Source: Eubacteriales bacterium
Lineage (GTDB): Bacteria > Bacillota > Clostridia > Oscillospirales > Butyricicoccaceae
Assembly (NCBI GenBank): GCA_030524285.1
Contig: JAUNGQ010000006.1
Span: 1 to 64,000, forward strand
Length of the DNA stretch: 64,000 nucleotides
Direction: 5' to 3'
The translations under genes were made by a program, and so were the position numbers. The notes under the pieces are model-generated. The model did no database searches. It had not been told where the DNA came from and was given only the letters and a program-made list of their open reading frames with translations. This document shows positions 31,314 through 40,202 of this stretch, in pieces (the stretch's first letter is position 1; each line of letters starts with the position of its first letter).

Positions 31314-33947
31314 TTACCCCTTTGCTGCATACCAGTCATGTCCGCAGGCAGCTTCTACAGTTAGCGGCGCTTTCAATGTGCACGCTGCCTCCATTTCTTC
31401 TTTGAGGACACGCTTTGCCAACTCAATTTCATCCTCAGGCGTCTCCAGAATCAATTCGTCATGCACCTGTAAAATTAACCGGCTCCGCATATTTTCTGCC
31501 TTCAGACGGCGATATACGCGCACCATGGCGATTTTAATGATATCCGCTGCCGTTCCCTGAATTGGTGTATTGAGCGCCATGCGTTCTCCCAGCTTACGGA
31601 TATTGTTATTCTTCGATTTCAGCTCCGGTAGCCAGCGCTTGCGCCCGAAGGCTGTGCTGACATAGCCCTGTTCCTTCGCCTGCTCCTTGATGCGCTCCAT
31701 ATAATCGCGCACGCCATGATAAACCTCCAGATAATTGCTGATATACTGGCTGGCCTGCTTGACGGTAACCCCGATATCATTCGCCAGCGAGAAGCCGGAA
31801 ATACCATAGACGATACCAAAATTAACCGCCTTGGACGAACGGCGCATCTGTGGTGTTACGTCCTCCAGCGGTACGCGGAATACCTGTGACGCTGTCACAG
31901 CATGGATATCCACATCCGAATTGAAGGCTGCGATCATTGTTTCATCGTCTGCAATATCTGCCAGTACCCGCAGCTCAATCTGCGAATAATCCGCATCTAC
32001 CAGCACATAACCCGGCTTTGCCATAAACATATGACGCAGTTCACTGCCCAATTCGGTGCGCACCGGAATGTTCTGCAAATTCGGATCGGTTGAGCTGAGT
32101 CGGCCCGTTGCCGTGACCATTTGCTGGAAGGTAGAATGGATGCGTCCATCTTCTCCGATTGCTTTGAGCATACCATCCACATACGTAGAGCGCAGCTTGG
32201 TCAACTGGCGGTATTCAATCACCATGCCGGGCAGCGGATGATAACCCTTCAATGCGTCCAATACATCAATATTGGTAGAGTAGCCGGTTTTGGTTTTCTT
32301 GATGATAGGCAGTTTCAGCTCATCAAATAAAATCTGACCGAGTATTTTGGTGGAATTGATGTTAAATTCGCGTCCGGCTTCCGCATAAATATTTTCCGTC
32401 AGCTCGTCAATGCGCGCTGTCAGCTTGTCGCCAAACGAACGAAGTGCATCCGCATTGGTGAGCAGCCCATAAAACTGCATACTTGCCAAAATGATTTCCA
32501 ACGGCAGCTCAATGTCATAATACAGATCATGCATCCCTTCTTCTTCAATTTTCGGCATGATCTGTTCTGCAAGCTGTGCGACTGCTGTTGCGTGTGCACA
32601 TAAGGTTTTCTGGGCGGTTTCCAAACCGCCCAGCGGAGAAAATGCATCCTCTGCTTCATAATCCGATGCCGGCGGCAATTCCCGGCGCAGATATGCCATC
32701 GTAACCTTATCCAGACTGTAGCCGGATTCCGCCGGATCGAGCAGATATGCACCCAACGCGGTGTCAAAGGCAAAATCCGCAGGTTCGATTCCTTCCTCTA
32801 ACAGCGCCAGCAAATACGGTTTACCATCGTGCACAATCAGTGGATATTTACCGGAAAACAATGTTTTTAACAGCTCTCTCCATGCATCTGTACCAACCTG
32901 ATCGGCACGGATACAATAGGCGGTATCGTCTGCTAGCACGCAAATTGCTGACAGCGAACGTGGTGCGGTCAGGATAATCTTTTCCCTGCCCTGCAAAGCA
33001 GTAAGCAAATCCTTTGTGTCAGCGATTTCCTTGCAGACAATTTCCTTTTCGGGTGCTGCTTCCACAACATCTTCCGGCGGCTGCAAGCCAAGACGCGTGA
33101 TAAAATTCTTAAATTCCAGACGGGTAAACAGGTTATACAGTTCGGCCTCATTCATCTGCATCGGCGGCAAATCACCGATATTGGTTTCCAGCGGCACATC
33201 CCGGACAATCGTTACCAGCCAGAGACTTTGTTCGGCACTTTCCCTGCCATTCAAAAGCTTGGTTCTCTGTGCCTTTTTGATAAATGGGTCATCAATGTTA
33301 TCATATACGGCCTGTACGGAACCAAATTTCTGAATCAGTCCCATGGCAGTCTTTTCACCGATGCCCTGGACACCCGGAATATTATCCGAGGTATCACCCA
33401 TCAACGCCTTTAAATCGATCATATGAATCGGGTCAAAGCCGTATACTTCACGGAAAACCTCCGTCGTATACTCTGTTGTTGTGGTCTGGCCTCTCCGTGT
33501 GACAGCAAGCAGAACAGAGGTTCCACCGCCAATTAACTGCAAGGAATCCTTATCCCCTGTGACAATCAGACAGGTGTCTCCACGGTCATTGGCCTGCTGG
33601 CTGAGTGTACCCAGCAAATCATCTGCTTCATAGCCCGGCTTTTCCATATACGGGATGCCCATCGCAGTCAGCACATCACGCACCAGCGGAAGCTGCTGCG
33701 CAAGCTCGTCCGGCATACCTTTGCGGGTGCCTTTATACTCTGCATATGCCTTATGGCGGAAGGTCTTTTCCCTGACGTCAAAGCAAACCACAATACGATC
33801 CGGCTGATGCTCCTCCCGAAGCTTCAACAGCGTTGTCACAAAGCCATACACGGCATTGGTACACAGACCTTCATGGTTGGTCAACAGCCGGATACCGTAA
33901 AACGCACGGTTCAACATGCTGTTGCCATCAATCACCATCAGCTTCAT
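31314..33947 (-). CDS. polA: DNA polymerase I
   Basis: An 877-residue repair and Okazaki-fragment polymerase. The N-terminal 5' nuclease (about 1-290) opens LMVIDGNSMLNRAFYGIRLL and has MGDTSDNIPGVQGIGEKTA. The middle (about 300-470) is a 3'-5' exonuclease fold without the DxE metal motifs, so proofreading is probably lost, as in many Firmicutes. The polymerase domain has motif A DYSQIELRVLADIADD, motif B RRSSKAVNFGIVYGISGF and motif C QVHDELILE. Length is normal. It heads the transcript with the pseudo-phosphatase, rimI and tsaD. Confidence 0.97.
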   Translation of the reverse strand: MKLMVIDGNSMLNRAFYGIRLLTNHEGLCTNAVYGFVTTLLKLREEHQPDRIVVCFDVREKTFRHKAYAEYKGTRKGMPDELAQQLPLVRDVLTAMGIPYMEKPGYEADDLLGTLSQQANDRGDTCLIVTGDKDSLQLIGGGTSVLLAVTRRGQTTTTEYTTEVFREVYGFDPIHMIDLKALMGDTSDNIPGVQGIGEKTAMGLIQKFGSVQAVYDNIDDPFIKKAQRTKLLNGRESAEQSLWLVTIVRDVPLETNIGDLPPMQMNEAELYNLFTRLEFKNFITRLGLQPPEDVVEAAPEKEIVCKEIADTKDLLTALQGREKIILTAPRSLSAICVLADDTAYCIRADQVGTDAWRELLKTLFSGKYPLIVHDGKPYLLALLEEGIEPADFAFDTALGAYLLDPAESGYSLDKVTMAYLRRELPPASDYEAEDAFSPLGGLETAQKTLCAHATAVAQLAEQIMPKIEEEGMHDLYYDIELPLEIILASMQFYGLLTNADALRSFGDKLTARIDELTENIYAEAGREFNINSTKILGQILFDELKLPIIKKTKTGYSTNIDVLDALKGYHPLPGMVIEYRQLTKLRSTYVDGMLKAIGEDGRIHSTFQQMVTATGRLSSTDPNLQNIPVRTELGSELRHMFMAKPGYVLVDADYSQIELRVLADIADDETMIAAFNSDVDIHAVTASQVFRVPLEDVTPQMRRSSKAVNFGIVYGISGFSLANDIGVTVKQASQYISNYLEVYHGVRDYMERIKEQAKEQGYVSTAFGRKRWLPELKSKNNNIRKLGERMALNTPIQGTAADIIKIAMVRVYRRLKAENMRSRLILQVHDELILETPEDEIELAKRVLKEEMEAACTLKAPLTVEAACGHDWYAAKG

Positions 33948-34073
33948 TATGCGCCCTCCTCATTTTTCTTTTAGCTAATTATTTATTATAGCACGGATGA
34001 TGGACTGTTTACCATGATATATTCGCAGATAACGTAAAAATATTGCAAGAAATTTCACGATCACGTTCCGCCT

Positions 34074-34634
34074 TTACTTGGAGCACAAATCATCATACGA
34101 AGACATACCTGCCGGCATCATATCTCCGGCAAGCTGATAGCCGAGCACAAAAGCATGATACAAGGTTCCGTGCAAACGCTTTTCGCAAATAGAAAAAGCG
34201 GCTGATATATGTTTTTTAGAACGATCATCCAGAACTGCTTGCAAATCCTCAAATATCTCCATGATTGCACAGTGGCGCTGATAATATGCTTTATGCAGTT
34301 GCATGTCCGGTTCCGTCAAAAGGTTCGGCTCTGTGAACATGTGAAACAACACGTCCATCCATTCCCTTGCACAAAAACACATTTTTGCAGAAATCCCCTC
34401 GCAGAGACCAAAACGAAGCGCATACAACATATTTTTCCGAAAAAGTTCCTGCATGTTACAAAAGACTGTGTATTGGGAAGATTCCAGCATATCAGAAAGC
34501 TGCTTGATACTGTCTTCATACTCCTGCGGTACATAGCTGTCCTGCTTCTTTTCATAGACACGCATAACCGCTTGCAGCAGGTTATCATCAAATAACGCCT
34601 GCAATAGCGTGTTGTATTCTACTTTTGTGTACAT
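34074..34634 (-). CDS. Hypothetical protein divergent from an XRE regulator
   Basis: A 186-residue soluble, mostly helical protein without known domain. It has many Cys, Met, Tyr and Phe (KMCFCAREWMDVLFHMF, SICEKRLHGTLYHAFVLGYQ) and no signal peptide. GGAGGTTACACGAT precedes the ATG. It diverges from the XRE gene at 34777, and the two share an intergenic inverted repeat, so the XRE protein probably controls it. It could be a DUF6809-like protein; I am not sure. Confidence 0.65.
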   Translation of the reverse strand: MYTKVEYNTLLQALFDDNLLQAVMRVYEKKQDSYVPQEYEDSIKQLSDMLESSQYTVFCNMQELFRKNMLYALRFGLCEGISAKMCFCAREWMDVLFHMFTEPNLLTEPDMQLHKAYYQRHCAIMEIFEDLQAVLDDRSKKHISAAFSICEKRLHGTLYHAFVLGYQLAGDMMPAGMSSYDDLCSK

Positions 34635-34675
34635 ATCGTGTAACCTCCGGTAATTCCTATTTTATTCTTGTCACA

Positions 34676-34695
34676 TTGTGTAATTAGTTACACAA
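34676..34695. promoter_or_regulatory. Inverted repeat between divergent genes, probable XRE operator
   Basis: TTGTGTAA-TTAG-TTACACAA is a perfect 8-base inverted repeat in the middle of the divergent region. A related TCGTGTAACC half occurs near 34637-34646, at the ribosome site of the 34074 gene. Confidence 0.55.
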
Positions 34696-34776
34696 GATTT
34701 CTTACATCTTATAAATTCATTCTATCAAAGCTATACTATATTTGTCAATTACATTTCTAAAAAGGATGGTAGCGTT

Positions 34777-35019
34777 TTGGATAGATATGGAAAGATCGTG
34801 ATTCACTTAAATGAATTGATTGAAAAGAATCAAATCAGTAAAAATAAATTGAGTCATCGCGCTGAAATGCAAAGATCACAAATCAACCATTATTGCAACA
34901 ACACAGTAACACGATTAGATACTGACGTACTTGCAAGACTTTGCACAGCTTTACATTGTGATATCAATGATTTACTCGAATTTATTCCACCGGAGGAAGA
35001 TAGCGCAGGATTATCATAA
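34777..35019 (+). CDS. XRE/YozG-like helix-turn-helix regulator
   Basis: An 80-residue protein. HTH: EKNQISKNKLSHRAEMQRSQ, then INHYCNNTVTRLDTDVLARL, with CTALHCDINDLLEFIPPEED as the YozG-like end. The start is probably the TTG at 34777-34779, seven bases after AAAGGATGG. Likely target is its divergent neighbour. Confidence 0.82.
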   Translation: MDRYGKIVIHLNELIEKNQISKNKLSHRAEMQRSQINHYCNNTVTRLDTDVLARLCTALHCDINDLLEFIPPEEDSAGLS

Positions 35020-35048
35020 TTTTCTTCTTAATCTCACAAGCTTTATTT

Positions 35049-35219
35049 GAACTCCCTCCGTCTTCGCCTGCGGCGAAGCCACCTCCCTCGAAGAGGGAGG
35101 CTTTGGTGCGCAAATTGAAATTCTGGCTGTCAGGCTCCCTCAGAGGAGGGAGCTGTCAGCGTAGCTGACTGAGGGAGTTTTATCGCATTCGTTTTTTGTA
35201 CACCGGTTGCAGTTGATAG
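35049..35219. repeat. Palindromic repeat, copy 3 (A palindrome, spacer, B palindrome, spacer)
   Basis: ACTCCCTCCGTCTTCGCCTG with its mirror is followed by GCTTTGGTGCGCAAATTGAAA, the same flank as in copy 2. The second palindrome GGCTCCCTCAGAGGAGGGAG to GACTGAGGGAG is followed by GTACACCGGTTGCAGTTGATA, the same spacer as in copy 1. A degenerate ACTCCCTTTGTCT lies 20 bases further on, like the start of another A palindrome. No gene lies inside. Confidence 0.82.
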
Positions 35220-35355
35220 GATGAAGTAACCGTATTACTCCCTTTGTCTACATCCTTCCGCCAATGGTATGACGATTTCCTGTTCCAAATTGACGCAAGT
35301 TTTTCTGCCTGATATAATAGGACTATCCCAATTGTCATGCAGAAAGGATGTCCTT

Positions 35356-37245
35356 TTGTTGTTATCGTTTTTCCGCCGAATCCGGCAGCCTGCCATCGCC
35401 CTGCTGATTCCCTGGCTGGCTTTTTTTCTGGCTGATGTATTTGTTTATGCCTTTACCGATGTCACCGGTTGGTGCTCTCTTGCCTTTTCGGCAGTGTGGG
35501 CCGGTGTGCTTGCCGGGATTCTGTTTTTACTGCCAAGACTGGCAGCCCGCATTGTTTTTGTCATTGCATACTATTGTGCCGCTGCCTATGCCATCATACA
35601 GGCTGGCTATTTTCAGATCTTTGGGAAATTGATGTGGCTGAAAGACCTGCTGTATCTGCGGGATGGTGCAGAATTTGCCGGTTCCGTTTTTTCTTTTCTT
35701 TCTCCGGGCTTTGTGATTGCAGCAGTTTTACTCCTGTTATTTGGCGTCATTGCCCATAAGCTGCGCCCGGAAACGCAGCCCAGCCGCGTCAAGCTGCTCA
35801 CTGTCTGCCTATGTATCATTACAGCAGTTTCCGCACTACCGTATCTGCTCAATCTTTCGTGTGCAGACGACAGCAAAGAGCTGGGGCTTGGAACGGACTT
35901 TTATGCCGGAAAATCCCTGCGCCGCGCCTATGAGCTGATGTACGATGCCAAAAAGGTGTATTCTCTGTGCGGACTGTATCAGACCGCCGGACGGGATATT
36001 GTGGTGCATCTTCTGACTCCCTGTCTTCCGGGAAACCAATCCAGAGAAACCGAACGGTTGGCAACCATTGAAAGCTTCTTTGACGACTATGCAGGCTCCG
36101 GTAAAACCAATGACATGACGGGTATCTTTGCCGGAAAAAATGTCATTCTCGTGCTGATGGAAAGCGCCGATGACTGGGCTATCAATGAAACCGATGCGCC
36201 AACCATCACAAAAATGATGCAGGAAGGCATCAACTTCACCAACATGTATACGCCGCTGTATGGCAGTGTCCGTACATTCAATACGGAATTTACCATGAAT
36301 ACCGGTGTGTTTTCTCCGACAGACGGCAATCTGACGTTTACATACTGTGGCAATGACTATTCCGAAAGCCTGCCGAACCTGTTCCGAAACGCAGGTTATT
36401 CTGCCAATGCATTCCACTATAATTCCCCAACCTTCTACAGCCGCGGCATTATGGACCCGGCTATGGGATATGAAAATTATATCTGCTATGCAGATTATGC
36501 AGAGCATGGCAACTCCTTCTCGCAGGAGCTGGATGAGGATACCTTTGTCCTGACCAATGAGACGCTCCATGACTTGCTGCTTTGCAAGGAACCGTTTTTC
36601 AATTTTGTGATCTCCCGCAATGCGCACATGCCATATGCCAAAGAGGATTCCGTCAGCCGATATGCGCTGGAAAAATACCCCCAGTATGAAGGTTCGGACG
36701 AATGCTCGGAAGTGGACTATTACTATGCCAAAATCAATCTGCTGGATGATTTTTTTGCCATGTTAATCGATGATCTGAAAGCAGAAAATCTGTTGGACAA
36801 CACCGTCATCGTTGGTGTGACAGACCATTATTCCTATTCTATGAAGGATCAGGAACGTGTGCTGGAGCTTTCCGATGTTCCGGTTAACCTGATGGTAGAG
36901 AAAACACCGTTTTTCATCTGGTCCGCAGATATGGAATCTCCTGTTACCGTTGACAAAACCATCAATACTTCTGATATTCTGCCGACGCTGCTCAACCTGT
37001 TCGGTATGCAATCGGATTACCGCTATATCGGCCGGGATGCCTTTGACCCGGATTATGACGGCTATGCGATTTTCAGCGATGGAAGCTGGATTACGGATGA
37101 CGTTGTGTATCAAGATGGCGCTGTCATACACGAATTTTATGAAGGCGCTGCTGCAAATACAGATTTACAGGCCATGAATACATTCGCGCAGCGGTACATC
37201 GAAACCAGTAACCTGATATTGGAATCCAATTATTATGCCAAATAA
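35356..37245 (+). CDS. LTA synthase-family sulfatase (polyglycerolphosphate or phosphoglycerol transferase)
   Basis: A 629-residue membrane enzyme. Five hydrophobic helices occupy about residues 10-190; the outside domain is a sulfatase-fold phosphoglycerol transferase. The metal/nucleophile region reads LVLMESADDW then YGSVRTFNTEFTM, where Thr matches the LtaS nucleophile, and VGVTDHYSYSMKD gives Asp and His ligands; ISRNAHMPY is also typical. Family role: making lipoteichoic acid or a similar polymer. The start is probably the TTG at 35356 after AAAGGA; an upstream ATG would place a non-hydrophobic 29-residue tail ahead of the first helix. Confidence 0.85.
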   Translation: MLLSFFRRIRQPAIALLIPWLAFFLADVFVYAFTDVTGWCSLAFSAVWAGVLAGILFLLPRLAARIVFVIAYYCAAAYAIIQAGYFQIFGKLMWLKDLLYLRDGAEFAGSVFSFLSPGFVIAAVLLLLFGVIAHKLRPETQPSRVKLLTVCLCIITAVSALPYLLNLSCADDSKELGLGTDFYAGKSLRRAYELMYDAKKVYSLCGLYQTAGRDIVVHLLTPCLPGNQSRETERLATIESFFDDYAGSGKTNDMTGIFAGKNVILVLMESADDWAINETDAPTITKMMQEGINFTNMYTPLYGSVRTFNTEFTMNTGVFSPTDGNLTFTYCGNDYSESLPNLFRNAGYSANAFHYNSPTFYSRGIMDPAMGYENYICYADYAEHGNSFSQELDEDTFVLTNETLHDLLLCKEPFFNFVISRNAHMPYAKEDSVSRYALEKYPQYEGSDECSEVDYYYAKINLLDDFFAMLIDDLKAENLLDNTVIVGVTDHYSYSMKDQERVLELSDVPVNLMVEKTPFFIWSADMESPVTVDKTINTSDILPTLLNLFGMQSDYRYIGRDAFDPDYDGYAIFSDGSWITDDVVYQDGAVIHEFYEGAAANTDLQAMNTFAQRYIETSNLILESNYYAK

Positions 37246-37252
37246 CTATACT

Positions 37253-37284
37253 ATGCTCTTCTGATTACGGAAGAGCATATTTTT
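37253..37284 (+). terminator. Intrinsic terminator of the LtaS-like gene
   Basis: ATGCTCTTC pairs with GGAAGAGCAT and is followed by ATTTTTAC. Confidence 0.75.
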
Positions 37285-37291
37285 ACAAAAC

Positions 37292-37336
37292 AAAAAAAGT
37301 CCCTCTGCCGTACATAAGCTGCACGGCGAAGAGGGA
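37292..37336 (-). terminator. Intrinsic terminator of spo0A
   Basis: On the minus strand CCCTCTTCGCCGTGC pairs with GTACGGCAGAGGG (imperfect) and is followed by ACTTTTTTTG. Confidence 0.75.
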
Positions 37337-37349
37337 AATAAAAAAGAGA

Positions 37350-38126
37350 TCAGCTAATTTTCAGCTCCAAACGCAGGCGGTCTGCAACCATGGAAATAAA
37401 CTCACTGTTTGTCGGCTTGCCTTTTGCTCCGCTGACAGTAAATCCAAAATATTCTTGCAGGGTATCCACATCGCCGCGGTCCCATGCCACTTCAATCGCG
37501 TGACGAATGGCACGCTCCACACGGGATGATGTGGTTTTGAATTTTTTTGCCACTGTTGGATATAATATTTTGGTAATCGCATTGATTGCTTCCATATCGT
37601 GGATCGTCATAATAATGGCCTCCCGCAGATACTGGTAGCCTTTGATGTGTGCCGGAACACCGATCTGATGGATAATATTGGTTACCCGCATTTCAATTTC
37701 CAGATCCTCATCCGGCATACGAACTGCCTGCGTCCGGGTAAAGCTGCGCTGTCCGCCATACCGGGTGATACGCTGCGCCAATGCCTGTAAATCAACCGGC
37801 TTGCGTAAATAAAAGCTAACGCCCAGTGCATTGCACTCCGCTGTCGTTTCCTGTGATGCAAAGCTGCTTAAAACGAAAATAACCGGCATTTTCGCCGGTG
37901 CAGCGTCACTTAATCCGTGTAAAACGGTTAAGCCATCTGCCCCCGGCAGCATCAGATCAATCAACAGCACATCCGGTGCATGATCCAAAATCTTCTGCAC
38001 CAGACCTTTTCCATCGCCAAAGGAACCTGCTATCTCGATCTGATTGCCTGCGCTAAGCGTTTCGGTCAAAATCCTCCGAAATTCCTTATCTTCGTCAGCA
38101 ATCAGCACACGAATTCTATTCTCCAT
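37350..38126 (-). CDS. spo0A: Sporulation master regulator Spo0A
   Basis: A 258-residue response regulator. The receiver domain (about 5-125) has ADEDKEF acidic residues, the phospho-acceptor Asp in [14 protein letters not shown] (about 57), and KPVDL with conserved Lys. The Spo0A DNA-binding domain follows (about 145-258: [59 protein letters not shown]). The recognition helix [16 protein letters not shown] is conserved. The gene lies downstream of spoIVB as in most Clostridia. A perfect 0A box at 38245-38251 lies upstream, suggesting autoregulation. Confidence 0.97.
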   Translation of the reverse strand: MENRIRVLIADEDKEFRRILTETLSAGNQIEIAGSFGDGKGLVQKILDHAPDVLLIDLMLPGADGLTVLHGLSDAAPAKMPVIFVLSSFASQETTAECNALGVSFYLRKPVDLQALAQRITRYGGQRSFTRTQAVRMPDEDLEIEMRVTNIIHQIGVPAHIKGYQYLREAIIMTIHDMEAINAITKILYPTVAKKFKTTSSRVERAIRHAIEVAWDRGDVDTLQEYFGFTVSGAKGKPTNSEFISMVADRLRLELKIS

Positions 38127-38244
38127 GATGTCATTCCCTGCCTTCCAGCATATCCGTAATAATTTGCCGTGTTTCCGACGGTTTTAGATTACCATATTTT
38201 CGGAATGAAGACAATGAATTTTACCCATTTCTTCATAATAATCG

Positions 38245-38251
38245 TTCGACA
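38245..38251 (-). promoter_or_regulatory. 0A box (Spo0A binding site)
   Basis: TGTCGAA on the minus strand, an exact match to the Spo0A core site, about 120 bases before spo0A. I could not define the promoter itself. Confidence 0.55.
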
Positions 38252-38395
38252 GCGGCAGCCGAATTTCGCGTTACAAACCAGCATTTTGTCAAATTTCTTT
38301 GAAACCAATCAAAATTTGTAAAATGCACTCACATCATTCTTTTTCATTGCAAACACAAAATCACCCTACATGCACTTATGCCAGGCATATTTTAT

Positions 38396-39394
38396 TTATG
38401 CTGCTGCGTCCAGCATAGTTTCAATTGAAATTCCATATCCTTTATCCGGGCTGTTTAACAGCGTATGCGTGACAGCGCCAATTAGCTTTCCATCCTGTAA
38501 GATCGGGGAACCCGACATACCCGGTACAATGCCGCCGGTTATATCCAGCAGCGCTGTATCTGTAATACGGATGGACAGGTTTCTGCTGTCCTCTGCATCC
38601 GGTGTGATTTTCTCAATGGAAATTTCATACGTTTTCGGTACAGAACCGGAAATACAGGTTAAGATTTCTGCTTTACCGGTGTGGATTTCATCAATTCCAG
38701 CTGTTTCCACCGCGGCGTCAGCCTGATATAACGTATGATCGGACAATGTGCCAAAGATACCACAGGCTGTGTTGTCGTTCAACTGTCCCAGTTCTCTCGT
38801 AAATTCATAGGTGCCAACCAGCTCACCTGGCGTACCGGCTTCACCGGCTACCACGCCAATGACAGATGCCGGAACAATCGATCCGGTTTCCAGTGGCAAA
38901 AGCGTGCCGCTATCCACATCACTTACCGGATGTCCCAAGGCGCCAAAAGCACCTGTCTCCGGATCGGCAAACGTCAACGTGCCGATGCCTGCCATGCTGT
39001 CCCGAATGAGCAGGCCAATCTGATACATACCGGATTTGCTGCTTTGAACTGGCTGTACTGTGGTTTCAATCGTCGTGTCTCCCCGCATTCCGGTTATGCG
39101 CACAGGTTCACCGTTGCTTTCCTGTATCACCTGTGCCAGCTGTTCACTGGAAGATATTTCCGTGCCATTTGCTGTCTGTAAAATATCTCCAACTTCAAGT
39201 CCCGCCTGCTCTCCCGGACAGATTTCCCCTGCCGCACTGTCAACTGTAGATAACGAAGAAATCACAACGCCCTCCGCTGTCATACGCACACCAACGGGAA
39301 CGCCAAGCGGCACCAATTCTGCTGCCTGGGCCGTACAGGCCAATAGCAGGCAACACAGCAGACAGCTGGCGAAGCTTTTTCCCATTTTTTTCAT
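38396..39394 (-). CDS. spoIVB: SpoIVB peptidase
   Basis: A 332-residue secreted serine peptidase of sporulation. A hydrophobic signal or anchor is at about 6-24. A PDZ domain (about 40-115: EQAGLEVGDILQTANG) precedes the SpoIVB catalytic domain, with His in FGALGHPVSD and Ser in GGIVPGMSGSPILQDGKLIG. It signals from forespore to mother cell to activate sigma-K processing (family knowledge). The N-terminal segment LLACTAQAAELVPLGVPVGV matches the SpoIVB start. It lies upstream of spo0A. Confidence 0.95.
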   Translation of the reverse strand: MKKMGKSFASCLLCCLLLACTAQAAELVPLGVPVGVRMTAEGVVISSLSTVDSAAGEICPGEQAGLEVGDILQTANGTEISSSEQLAQVIQESNGEPVRITGMRGDTTIETTVQPVQSSKSGMYQIGLLIRDSMAGIGTLTFADPETGAFGALGHPVSDVDSGTLLPLETGSIVPASVIGVVAGEAGTPGELVGTYEFTRELGQLNDNTACGIFGTLSDHTLYQADAAVETAGIDEIHTGKAEILTCISGSVPKTYEISIEKITPDAEDSRNLSIRITDTALLDITGGIVPGMSGSPILQDGKLIGAVTHTLLNSPDKGYGISIETMLDAAA

Positions 39395-39522
39395 CGCATC
39401 CTCTCCTTCCCTCCTTTAGATTGACCGCAGAACGGCAAACAAATGCATGTGTTTGTCTGGATGTTCGTACAGAGAATGCTTGCTTTGTACCGCATTATCC
39501 TCTGGCGGAAATGTTTGTACTA

Positions 39523-39551
39523 TTGAACAGGAAGGAAATATCTGTTATAGT
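39523..39551 (+). promoter_or_regulatory. Promoter of the SLOG-protein gene
   Basis: TTGAAC (39523-39528), 17-base spacer, TATAGT (39546-39551). Confidence 0.6.
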
Positions 39552-39584
39552 AAACACAGAATATTCTTTGTGGGAGGATTTTCC

Positions 39585-39992
39585 ATGCGTGTTGCCATTG
39601 TGGGTTCCCGCTCCATCTCCATGGATGCATTGCCAATTCTTGATCAATTTATGCCAAAGGGAACCAGTGAAATCGTATCCGGCGGCGCGGAAGGTGCAGA
39701 TCAGCTTGCCGAGGCATATGCCCGCCAGAAACATTTGCCATTGAAAGTCTTCCGTCCGGACTATGAACGGTATCATAAACGTGCGCCGTTGCAGCGCAAT
39801 CGTTGTATTATCCAATACAGTGATTATGTACTTGTTTTATGGGATGGAACATCTCGCGGATCAGCCAATGTCATTGATACCTGTATTCAGGAATATACAC
39901 CGGTACATACGTTGCTGATTCGTGACGGCAAACTGATAGAGACCCTGTTTGGACAGGAATCAGCGGGAAAGCTGATTCCGGAATCATTTTGA
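39585..39992 (+). CDS. SLOG-domain (YspA/DprA-like Rossmann) protein
   Basis: A 135-residue protein made of one SLOG-type Rossmann domain: VAIVGSRSISMDA at the N-terminus, the nucleotide-binding IVSGGAEGADQLAEAYARQ, and VLVLWDGTSRGSANVIDTC. Members bind nucleotides or nucleotide-derived ligands; some work in DNA uptake, cytokinin-like LOG reactions, or bacterial immunity signalling. The ATG at 39585 has GGGAGGA upstream and a promoter 34 bases before that. It stands alone, so no effector partner is visible. Confidence 0.8.
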   Translation: MRVAIVGSRSISMDALPILDQFMPKGTSEIVSGGAEGADQLAEAYARQKHLPLKVFRPDYERYHKRAPLQRNRCIIQYSDYVLVLWDGTSRGSANVIDTCIQEYTPVHTLLIRDGKLIETLFGQESAGKLIPESF

Positions 39993-40070
39993 GCATCAAA
40001 TCCTGTCTCTTTGTTCCATCTGCCGATCAATTTTGTCTTTTTGATATCTGATTTTGGTAAAATTTTCAAC

Positions 40071-40099
40071 TTACGTTTTGACAAAAATCGTGCTATAAT
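40071..40099 (+). promoter_or_regulatory. Extended -10 promoter upstream of the MFS exporter
   Basis: TGCTATAAT (extended -10; TATAAT at 40094-40099) with a weak TTACGT at -35 (40071-40076). A TTGACA at 40078 is only 10 bases from the -10 and is not usable. Confidence 0.6.
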
Positions 40100-40109
40100 A
40101 CTTGCTGCA

Positions 40110-40162
40110 ACGAGTAGCTCTACTGGCGTAATTCCGGTTGGTCAGAGCTACTCGTGTTTTTT
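40110..40162 (+). terminator. Attenuator-like terminator between promoter and MFS gene
   Basis: ACGAGTAGCTCT pairs perfectly with AGAGCTACTCGT, enclosing an inner stem ACTGG/CCGGT, and is followed by GTTTTTT. It begins about ten bases after the -10 and 40 bases before the MFS start, so transcription would stop unless read-through is induced. Confidence 0.8.
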
Positions 40163-40202
40163 ATGCCTGAACCGAAACAAAGTATGATAGGAGGTCTCTT
40201 TT

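Noticed and set aside
37299..37336. Another copy of the palindromic repeat family
   Set aside because: CCCTCTGCCGT...GAGGGA is simply the spo0A terminator; it shares no flanks with the repeat copies.
40078..40099. TTGACA...TATAAT promoter
   Set aside because: The spacing is 10 bases, too short; the extended -10 with a weak -35 is preferred.
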